DNA from: Ilex aquifolium
Taxonomy: Eukaryota; Streptophyta; Magnoliopsida; Aquifoliales; Aquifoliaceae
NCBI GenBank assembly: GCA_951799425.1
Contig: OX637409.1
Coordinates: 13,550,960-13,614,959 of the forward strand
Length of the DNA stretch: 64,000 bases
Reading direction: 5' to 3'
Below the pieces are notes generated by a model, which was not told the origin of the DNA, made no database searches, and saw nothing but the letters and a program-made list of their open reading frames with translations. How positions within the stretch are numbered: the stretch's first letter is position 1; the number at the start of each line of letters is the position of its first letter. The position numbers were made by a program, and so were the translations under genes. Of the stretch, positions 55,777 to 64,000 are shown one piece after another.

Positions 55777-57647
55777 TGCTAGTCTCTAGTAATACAATAA
55801 TTGAAAATCTATTTCTAATGCCTTTTTCATAGGTCATCCAGTTGCATTTAGCTTATGCAACAAGCCGTTGAACCACTAGGTTTACCCTAGCGGACGAGTG
55901 TTGTCTCGTGAGGGTTTTCAGTGAAGCTACCCACAAACTTGAGTCGAACAGATGTGTATGTGAGGTTGCTGATTAAAGTAAGTTAGCATCATGGTCGTTG
56001 AAACACCCAACCCTCAATTTCGACTTATATCCCGCATGCCCCTCTTTCGTAGGTATTTATTCTATGCAAAAATTAGCATCAGTCACTTTGGCATTCGGAA
56101 TCCCCTGTGTAGTAGGAATGGCCATCCTAGAAACAAGAATTTTTATATAACACACATTCCTCTTTATCACCTTCCATGGATAGCTTCGATTTCATAAATC
56201 TTTCTTAAAGTGCTCTCAGCAAAAATTCGCTCCGAGTATAGTGACTTGTCTCTTAAGGGACATGTGATCAGAAGATGGCCAGTCGAAAAATCACATGAAC
56301 AATTTTATTAAGGGAGTGAAGTTTAAGGAAACAAACTAATCATGTTTGGCATAATCTCATGGAAGAATATTGATGCAATTTAAAGAAATATCATTTACCA
56401 TACCCCACTTTTGGTTGACGACACATGCATGCAACAGACTTGAGATTAATTATGGCTTTTCATAGGTTGTAATGTGGCCAGAGGTCAGTGGCTAACGAAA
56501 TGACGTCAATGATATTCAAAAGTTATCCTTTCATTCTGTAATGTAGCACACTTCTTTCTAGCTTTTCAACATTTTGCCCAGAAATGATATTTCTTTCTTT
56601 TATTTTTCTCATTTTTCACTTTCTTGGCAATTTTCTGCCTTTCTGTTTCTTTTCTGTTTCAATTGTTCCCATCGATTTTTCTTTTCATTAAATAGTAACC
56701 TCCATAACCTTTTCCATTTTCCTTGCATTTCTGTGTCATATTGATTTATAAGAGGGTGCAAGAAAATTAGATAGCAAAGGTATGTCAAGTATGTTCTCTT
56801 GTGGCTCGGTTATCATATGGGTTTATCGAAGAAGAGATCATACATTGATGGCTCAAGCATGGCTAACTAGGGATATAATTTTGTAAAAGAAATGGTTGAA
56901 GGCTCAAAATTAAGTCAAAGATGGCCTAAGATCATTTCTCAAGTATGTGCACATGTATGTGTCATATGCGAATGTTCCCTGTGGGATATGTCAATAGATC
57001 ACTTTTAGTTGCGTCAATCAAAGCAAAGTTAATGAGATTATTCAAAAATTGAGAGTGAAAGACCTTACTTGAGTAAATGTTGATTGTCTCTCAAAAGTAA
57101 AGCAAGGCTCAAAACTTACCATGGTATTCATTGTCATCTCCACTAGTTATGTCAGGTTTCTCGTGGAATGTTGGTTATATATCAGTTCCTTTTTCGAGCT
57201 TGGTCATCTTGTACCTTAGGAATAGAAAATACCAATATACATTTGACAATTAAAGCATAGAAAGAATACCAATTTTCCAAGAAATGTGGTTTTAAGTCTA
57301 GGTTGCTAAGTTGAGGTGTCAAACCAATAATGTGATTAGTCACTATAACAAACAGTCTTAGCATTCACATTTGTTCCATCATTCATCAAAAAATAGTCAT
57401 ATTATACTAAATCTACACATATATTTACAAAGATAAAATTGATAAACTGAACCATTCATTTCACAACATATGATTGTTCAATACAAATACCAATGATTCA
57501 ATTCATCCAACCAAAACAGTAATAACACAAAAAAGTTTTAAACATCCATACTAACCCATAAAAAAAGAAATTCATCTACAAAAACTAAAACACCATACAT
57601 GAAGAAATAAACAAACACACAAAACCAAGAATATAAATCTCCCTCTC
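55777..57647 (-). other. Conserved 3' non-coding region of element K
   Basis: No credible gene. Block 55838-55939 matches A 3098-3196, with stems CTAGG/CCTAG (55876-55880, 55886-55890) and ACGAG/CTCGT (55894-55898, 55905-55909). Block 56743-56940 matches A 3781-3985. Between and beyond them the two elements align poorly. Confidence 0.7.
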
Positions 57648-58745
57648 TCACTCTCCACCAGCTCTACCCCTCAGGTAGCTAAGAATCTCCTCCTGCTATC
57701 GGAGAATCTCAGCTTGCTTGGTCTCGATGCCAAGCATGATGTCTCTCAGTGATCTCTGACTGCTGGTGCTGGGGCCTGCCTCTTGTGGCTGCTCTCTCTC
57801 TTCCTCCATCTCTATCTCCTCCTCCGCATTGAGCTCCTCTTGCACCTCGTCCACTCCATGGGTAGGGGCACCTCCTGTCTGGCCACTGGGCCGCCACTAT
57901 GACCTTGGCTCCTCCAGAAGGAAGCCTTGTTCAGTGGCCCCATTGGATTTTGGATCTCCATTTCTGGCCTCACCCTAACCCCATGATCTTTGCATATTTC
58001 AGTCACTTGGGTGCCGAAGGGAAGTGAATTCCACTTCACATCACACCCTTTCTTCATTTTCGTCAAAACTAGGGAGGGGAGGTCGATGCTTTGGCCTTTT
58101 CCAATTGCATACAATAGTCGGGCCATGTTGGGGAGTATTTCATTTTTTCTTCCTATCGAAGCAAAGTTGGCAACCGCAATCAAGTTCAACATCTTATATT
58201 TATCAGTCAACTCTCCTTGTCTAAATAATTTCTTCCCACCCCAAGAAAAACTAGATACCCCCGTTAGTTCTTTTCCTACCACATTCATCGTCACATTCTT
58301 TCTCGGGGGATAGGCGGGACTTGGTACTCGAGGCACCTCTTGCCTTATCCTCCAAATGTAATCTTCATCCACATCGATGTGGATTCCTCTCACATAGCTT
58401 TTCAACACCCCATTGATGATCTCGGCGTTGGAGTAAAACTGCCGCACCAAGTCTACTACGGCCTCTCCGCCATTTTGCAAGTACAAAACCCAACCCCTCC
58501 TATCCATCTCCGCAAAAATACCCAACTCAACAATATCAGTCAACACCACATCACGCTCACAAACCACAGCATGCTTTTGGTAGAAATTATCATACCTATC
58601 ATCTTTTAGAGCCGTAGAAAATCTGGTCTTTGTCATACCTCAGCGTAAGGGGGGGCCTCCCCTCTCTCACTTTGACTACTTCTTCCACAAAATTGGGTTC
58701 CTGAGTTGGTGGAATGCGCTTGGCAGGTAGCTTGGCCATTGGCAT
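57648..58745 (-). pseudogene. Athila env-like gene (3' ORF) of element K, broken
   Basis: Starts at the ATG complementary to 58743-58745 (MPMAKLPAKRIPPTQEP). The main open part is 57812-58636, with VVDLVRQFYSNAEIINGVL, SYVRGIHIDVDEDYIWRI and GKGQSIDLPSLVLTKM; this is the plant transposon-protein domain found in the extra gene of Athila elements. The C-terminus (57648-57890) is Glu-rich, ending LRDIMLGIETKQAEIL and LSYLRGRAGGE. Breaks: one frameshift near 58620, one near 57890, and one stop near 57700. I see no convincing signal peptide or fusion peptide, so env-like refers to position only. Element A lacks this gene. Confidence 0.75.
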
Positions 58746-59526
58746 GGTGTTTTCGGTTTTGAGTTTGTGAGGGTTTTGAAAATCTTGAGTTCTTGGTGAA
58801 AATGGAGATTCTTGATGTGGGAATGGTCTTGGAAGGGTTGATTTGAGGTAAAAATAGGGATTGAGGAGTGTTTTGAGGTCTGGGTAGTGAAAAGACAGCC
58901 TAGGGTTTGGAGGTTTTGAAAGGTTTTGGGGGGTTTTGAAATGAAGAAGACGAACCAGACTTTTATAGCCTGTGTCGTGACGTTCAAACGTTACTGACGT
59001 TCGAACGTGGATAGAAGGATTTTTAAAAGATCGTTCGAACGTGAGTGTCGTTCGAACGTGGCTAGCTCCCAGTACTTTTGAGTTTTCATCAGAGACCAAA
59101 TTACTGCAAGGTCTTTTCGTTCGAATGTTCTATTGGCGTTCGAACGTTAATTCTCGAACGTTCGAACGGGCTGAGCTCCCAGTACTTTTGAGTTTCATCA
59201 GGAGCTTCATCAGAGGTTGAGTACTCTAAGCAGCTGACGTTCGAACGTCACTTGGCGTTCGAACGTTGAATCAAAAAAAAATTTCTACACTACACTATAC
59301 ACAATCAGAGAGGCCTAAACACACAAGTTTTACAAAAAACCTATGGTGTCTCAGGATAAGTCCCTACCCATGCTTTAAGTTGGTATTCTGGGACATTCCT
59401 TACTCGGCCCATATTTTCATTTTCAATCAAAAGAGTTTGTACAAGAAGATTTTTACAGTTTTTACAAAAAATTCGGACCTTTGGCTTTCATCCCCACAAA
59501 AAATACAATTTCCTATAGAAAATAAT
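58746..59526 (-). other. Spacer between accessory and env-like genes of K, with palindrome pairs
   Basis: Contains a second cluster of paired CGTTCGAACG palindromes at 58981-59265 (member starts 17-19 nt apart). The sequence AGCTCCCAGTACTTTTGAG is repeated next to them. 59266-59526 has no recognisable feature. A minus frame at 58599-59099 overlaps but only its last third is env-like coding. Confidence 0.65.
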
Positions 59527-59937
59527 CTAATCCGAGTCTCCCTCTGTGTCTGTGTAGTTCGGACGACCATTAACTCTCCCAATTTCCTCTCTCACAAACC
59601 GGTTAAGCAAAGTACCGGAATAGCATGGCATATCAGGGTAATCCTTACTCAACTCATTCACTATCCAGTCTAATTGATCGAGTGTGCAACTGAAAATTGA
59701 TTCAGAACACTAGCTATATCTTTTCTCGTGAAAGACTCTGCCACATTGTTTACAGGCACCCAGCCTTTTAGCACGATGACGTTTGGCAAAGGTGATTCTG
59801 CCACAGAGGGGTTTCGCTTGTTTTTCTTGGATTTCGGCCTTCCTTACCAGTCTTGCTTTTCTCATGATCACAATATGCACATCATATGGAAAAGTGCGTA
59901 GAACTCCCAGACTAAACCAAAAAATTTTAACATCCAT
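59527..59937 (-). pseudogene. Small cysteine-rich accessory gene of element K, one internal stop
   Basis: Homologue of A 4888-5292. It has 136 codons plus stop; the only break is TAG at 59710-59712 (codon 76), directly before the conserved Cys 77. Conserved: MD-x-K-[IL]-F-W at the start, P-x-D-[IV]-H, PLCG, AK, the basic arm (KRHRAKRL), AC-x2-CGR, H70, then SKDYP, CYSG, LNRFVR and an acidic C-terminus. The frame stays open and alignable past the stop, so the stop is probably recent. Same place in the element, between integrase and env-like. Confidence 0.75.
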
Positions 59938-59960
59938 GCTTTCTAAGCTTTAAGACTTAC

Positions 59961-59997
59961 TATCTGGTTCTTTAACATCTGCCAGTCACAAAGACGA
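59961..59997 (-). promoter_or_regulatory. Conserved block upstream of the accessory gene, probable splice acceptor (element K)
   Basis: Matches A 5361-5397 except at two bases. Minus strand TTTGTGACTGGCAG then ATGTTAAAGAACCAGATAG. The ATG within it is out of the accessory frame and soon stops; the gene start lies 23 nt downstream. Confidence 0.5.
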
Positions 59998-60524
59998 TTG
60001 AAGCTGACTCACATACATAATCATCAATTTATACAAGGCAAGGTACACAATATGATAAGAACAACAACAAAAATAAGAAAAAAAACAACAAAAATTTTAA
60101 AAATTTATGAGCACATGGTGGCAATATGAACTGTAGTTCTCACCTCCCAACCTAAACAGAACATTGTCCCCAATGTTTCGAATTTACCAATTCACGGATC
60201 TTGGAGATGAGGTTGAAAGATAGAGATCTGTTCATCTGCCGAAACCTACAAATAAAAATACACAAATTACTCATCTTTGCACAGATCTGGGTTTCGGGTA
60301 GGCTGAAAATCCTTGTGTGTGAATGCGAACATGAGAAGAACACCCGTGAGCAAATATAAGATTAAAATGCAAAACATGAAACAAAAGATTGTGTTTGTAG
60401 AATGTATGGTCATGGGTTTATCAGATAACAGAGAAAACGAAGAAGAAAAAGGAAGAAGAAGAAGAAAAAGGGATAGGGGGGCCAATAGCGGCGGCTGGGA
60501 AAAAGAGGAAAAATAGTGGGAGCC
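59998..60524. other. Non-coding spacer between integrase and accessory gene of K
   Basis: A/T-rich, with a purine-rich plus-strand run (GAAGAAGAAGAAAAAGG) near 60450. It does not align with the much shorter spacer in A. Short frames on both strands look incidental. Confidence 0.5.
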
Positions 60525-61349
60525 TTATAAAGGCGCCCCATCGGGTCGGGTTGGGTTGGATTTTTCCTGACCCGATCCAATTAAGTGTCTGCAGGCACCA
60601 ATCTCGGAGGAGTATTCTGGTTCCTTTAAAAGAATGGTTTCCACATTTTTAACAAAGTCCTCCAAAAATGGTTTCAACCGCTGACTATTAATAGTAAAGA
60701 TATTACTGTTCGAGGGGTTTTCCACTTCAACTGCTCCATGTCCAAAAACCTTTTTGACAATGTAAGGCCCAGTCCATCTTGACTTCAACTTACCAGGAAA
60801 GAGGCGGAGTCTTGAATTAAATAACAGGACTTTTTGAGAAGGCTCAAAAGATTTCCGCACAATATTTTTATCATGAAAATTTTTTATCCTGGTTTTAGCA
60901 ATCTTAGCATTCTCATATGCTTCATTTCTCAATTCCTCCAATTCATTTATCTGAAGTTTCCTTGCTAGTCCGGCCTTGTCTAGGTCAACGTTCATTGCTT
61001 TAATAGCCCAATATGCCCTATGTTCCAATTCCACAGGTAGGTGACACTGCTTTCCATAGACTAATCGACAAGGAGACATGCCCAAAATTGTTTTAAAAGT
61101 AGTGTGGTATGCCCAGAGTGTATCAGTTAGTCTTAACGACCAATCTTTGCGATCTGGATTCACCATTTTTTCTAAAATTAATTTGATCTCCCGATTAGCT
61201 AGTTCAGCCTGTCCACTGATCTGTGGGTGATAAGGGGTTGCAATTTTGTGAAAGATCAAGTATTTTTTCATCAAATTCCAGAAGGGACGATTGCAAAAAT
61301 GAGCACCTCCATCACTTATGATTGATTTAGGAATTCCAAACCGGGACAA
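60525..61349 (-). pseudogene. pol: K integrase core and C-terminal part
   Basis: A 274-codon frame aligned with the end of A pol: [19 protein letters not shown] (second catalytic Asp), [13 protein letters not shown] (catalytic Glu), [36 protein letters not shown] and [19 protein letters not shown]. It extends further than A to a stop at 60525-60527. The first Met is internal; the real protein would begin far upstream. Confidence 0.92.
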
Positions 61350-62107
61350 AATATTTTCTTTTTAAAATTTGACCACTGTTCGGTGATCATTGTTTCGGCA
61401 TGGAATTGCTTCAACCTATTTGGATACATAGTCGACGACTACTAAAATGTATAGATAGCCAAAGGAAGAGGGAAATGGTCCCATAAAATTGATGCCTCAG
61501 CAGTCAAAAATTTCAATCACCAGAATGGGGTTTAAGGGCATCATGTTTCTTTTAGAAGTGCTTCCTAACCTTTGGCATCTATCGCAAGTTAAACAAAAGG
61601 CATGAACATCTTTGAAAAGTGTGGGCTAGTAAAATCCACACTGCAATTTTTTTGCAGCGGTTTTCCTTGATGAAAAATGGCCACCGCATGCTTCAGAATG
61701 ACAAAATGTTATTACCTAGCTGCTTTCATGAGTGGGGATGCAACGCCTTATGATTTGATCCTTACAGTACTTAAATATGTAGGGATCATCCCAAAAGAAC
61801 TTACGATCCTCCATCAGAAATTTCTTTTTGTCCATCATGGTAAAGGATGGAGGGAGTGTACCAATAGCTAGGAAGTTAGCAATATCAGCGTACCATGGTG
61901 TCTCATCAACCATGAACAGTTGTTCATCGGGGAACTTCTCATTGATTGGCAATCCATCTTCATTAAATTCATACGTTAATCTGGACAGATGATCTGCCAC
62001 CACATTCTCGACACCTTTCTTGTCTTTGATGGCAAGATCAAACTCTTGGAGCAAGAGTATCGATCTCAAGAGCCTTGGCTTGGCATCCTTCTTTGTGAGC
62101 AAGAATT
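61350..62107 (-). pseudogene. pol: K end of RNase H and integrase N-terminus, decayed
   Basis: 61716-62102 is open and reads [34 protein letters not shown] and [11 protein letters not shown] (end of RNase H and start of integrase). 61350-61715 covers the HHCC finger and the first core Asp, with at least four stop codons relative to A, including one just before KENIL. Confidence 0.87.
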
Positions 62108-63436
62108 TTAGGGCTGCATGGTCAGTGAATACAGTAACAGAAGAACCAACAAGATAAGAGCGGAATTTTTTAGAGCAAAAACTACAGCAAACAATTCTTT
62201 TTCAGTCGTTGAATAATTCATTTGAGCGTCATTCAAAGTTTTGCTTGCATAGTAAATCACATGGGGTTTCTTATCTTTTCTTTGTCCCAACACAACACCT
62301 ACAACATAATCACTTGCATCACACATCAATTCAAATGGAAGAGTCCAGTCAGGGGGTTGTATTATTGGAGCAGAAATTAATATGCCTTTAAGCTTGTCAA
62401 AAGCTTTCTGGCATGCTTCATTCCATACAAAATTTACGTCCTGACTCAGAAGATAACACATGGGTTTGGCTATGGTACTGAAATCTTTTATGAATCTTCT
62501 GTTGAAACCTGCATGTCCTAGGAATGATCGGACATCCTTTACAGTCTTAGAGGCGGGCAAATTTCCAATCAGATCTATTTTTGCCTTGTCAACTTTCATG
62601 CCCTCAGACAACACAATGTGACCAAGGACAATGCCATGTGTTACCATGAAATGGCATTTTTTCCAATTGAGCACTAGATTGGCTTCCTTATACTTGATTA
62701 GCACTTTCTCTAGATTGGTCAGACACAAATCAAAGGAATCATCATATACAGAGAAGTCATCCATGAAAACTTCCAAAAAATTTTCAACCATGTCATTGAA
62801 CAAGCTTAGCATACATCTTTGGAATGTTGTAGGAGCGTTACAAAGTCCAAATGGCATCCTTTTGAATGCAAAGGTGCCAAAAGGGCATGTAAATGTTGTT
62901 TTCTCCTGATCATCTAATGCTATCTCAATTTGATTGTATCCAGAATACACATCTAGGAAACAATAGAATGCATGGCCTGCAATTCTCTCTAGACCTTGGT
63001 CAAGAAATGGAAGAGGAAAATGATATTTTCTAGTGACCAAATTGAGTTTTCGATAGTCAATACACATTCGCCATCCTATGACGACTCGAGTTGGTACTAG
63101 TTCATTTGCATCATTTTTTACCACTGTGACCTCAGACTTTTTGGGCACAACTTGGGTTGGACTATCCCACTTGCTATTAGAGATGGGGAAGATTATCCCT
63201 GCATCTAAGAGCTTGAGTACCTCTGTTCTCACAACTTCTTTCATGTGAGGGTTTAGTCGTCGCTGCATTTGACGAGAGGGTTTTGAATCCTCTCCAAGGT
63301 ATATAGCATGATTACAGATTAATGGGCTTATACCTTTCAAGTCAGCGATGGTCCACCCAATGGTGTTTTTATGGCTTTGAAGAACTTCAATCAGTTTAAA
63401 CTCTTTCAAGTCTGTGAACTTAGATGAAATTACCAC
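62108..63436 (-). pseudogene. pol: K reverse transcriptase and RNase H
   Basis: A 442-codon frame: [54 protein letters not shown] region, [18 protein letters not shown], catalytic FMDDFSVYD, then RNase H CDASDYVVGVVLG and [14 protein letters not shown] frameshift near 62165 separates it from the rest of RNase H. Upstream, a TAA at about 63437-63439 separates it from protease. Confidence 0.92.
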
Positions 63437-63439
63437 TAG

Positions 63440-64000
63440 TTATGACTTGTCCTCTCCTAAGAATGCATATTTGAGGTCAGATGGGAGAGGTTTCAATTCA
63501 GGCTTTGGTGGCTTGATACTTGATGAGAATGGCTTTGTGCCACTTGGTGAAATCTCTTCGAATTTGGGGGCCCATGTCTCAACAGCATGAATAGGGCAAC
63601 TTTGTGGATTTGGGCCATCATTTGTTGTTTCAGATGAGATGAACTCTAGTAGAGATGATTCAGTAGGGTTCTCACATAATGTGTCATTCAGATGTTCCTG
63701 TATCAAAGATTCAATGAAGTTTATTTCCACTTCTTCCTTGTCTTCTTCTGGATGCTTAGCAATATTGAAAATGTTCAGCTTGAGAGTCATATTCCCAAAA
63801 GTTAATTTCATGACTCCATTCCTGCAATTGATTAGTGCATTGGAAGTTGCTAGGAAAGGTCGACCAAGAATGACGGGAATTTGGTTCTCTGAATGTATTG
63901 CTGGCTGAGTGTCCAAAACAATGAAGTCAACAGGGAAGACAAAGTTGTCCACTTGGACAAGTACATCTTCAACAATGCCTCTGGGGGTTTTGACAGATCT
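63440..64000 (-). pseudogene. pro: K protease, C-terminal part, runs off the right edge
   Basis: Visible frame: VDNFVFPVDFIVLDTQPAI, ILGRPFLATSNALINC, FGNMTLKLNIFNIAKHPEE, and an acidic, Pro-rich linker ending KYAFLGEDKS and a stop. The catalytic DLG would be just beyond 64000. J and A have the same order. Confidence 0.88.

Larger units (their letters stand above)
53870..64000 (-). mobile_element. Element K, Athila-type with accessory and env-like genes, runs off the right edge
   Basis: Minus-strand order: protease (63440 onward), RT-RNase H, integrase, accessory cysteine-rich gene, env-like gene, conserved 3' region, polypurine tract, LTR. It was inserted in the 5' LTR of J. Gag and the 5' LTR lie right of the window. 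Confidence 0.88.

Noticed and set aside
57812..58636. Possible host gene
   Set aside because: Position between K accessory gene and LTR, and the plant transposon-protein domain pattern, fit the Athila env-like gene.

Overview
The window is plant nuclear repeat DNA. I see no host gene. Almost every base belongs to nested Ty3/gypsy LTR retrotransposons of two kinds: chromovirus elements of the Tekay/Del type (plus strand, initiator-Met tRNA primer site, C-terminal chromodomain) and Athila-type elements (minus strand, tRNA-Asp primer site, extra genes after pol). The families point to a flowering plant, probably a eudicot; the species cannot be read from this. Letters used below: L, A, J, K = Athila-type; B, C, D = Tekay-type; E, F, G, H, I = solo LTRs.

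Layout, left to right. 1-950 is gag of element L, which shares the LTR at 1124-3001 with its neighbour A, making a tandem LTR-internal-LTR-internal-LTR array that runs off the left edge. Element A (minus, 1124-38625) is cut by solo LTR F (8223-10902) and by element B (11629-34516). B (plus) carries in its 5' LTR the complete young element C (12610-22931) and solo LTR E (23746-26304). A itself sits in the reverse transcriptase of element D (plus, 38626-49735; its 5' half lies left of the window). D also holds solo LTR G (40119-44106, itself cut by solo LTR H, 40690-42887) and solo LTR I (44647-46634). D sits in the reverse transcriptase of element J (minus, 49736-53869), and J's 5' LTR is cut by element K (minus, 53870 to the right edge). 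Paired 5-bp target duplications support B (AACAT), C (GTGAT), E (CATTT), F (GATAA), G (GTTTA) and I (GTTTT). The deepest chain is C in B in A in D in J.

The genes encode the usual machinery: gag (particle), protease, reverse transcriptase, RNase H, integrase and, in Tekay elements, a chromodomain. All copies are damaged, mostly lightly: C has one continuous 1,541-codon frame broken only by two stop codons, and A keeps an 865-codon open pol frame.

The most unusual content is a small cysteine-rich gene between integrase and the 3' LTR of both Athila-type elements where that region is visible (A 4888-5292, K 59527-59937). Its basic arm plus CxxC layout resembles the nucleic-acid-binding cysteine-rich proteins of carlaviruses and allexiviruses. 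It is preceded by a nearly invariant 37-nt block that looks like a splice acceptor and followed by a conserved, hairpin-bearing 3' region. K also carries the Athila env-like gene. Second in interest are LTR arrays of 10-bp CpG-centred palindromes (CTACCGGTAG, GTACCGGTAC, CGTTCGAACG) whose word changes between related LTRs while the flanks stay alignable, and an about 85-nt cassette shared by solo LTRs in both orientations.
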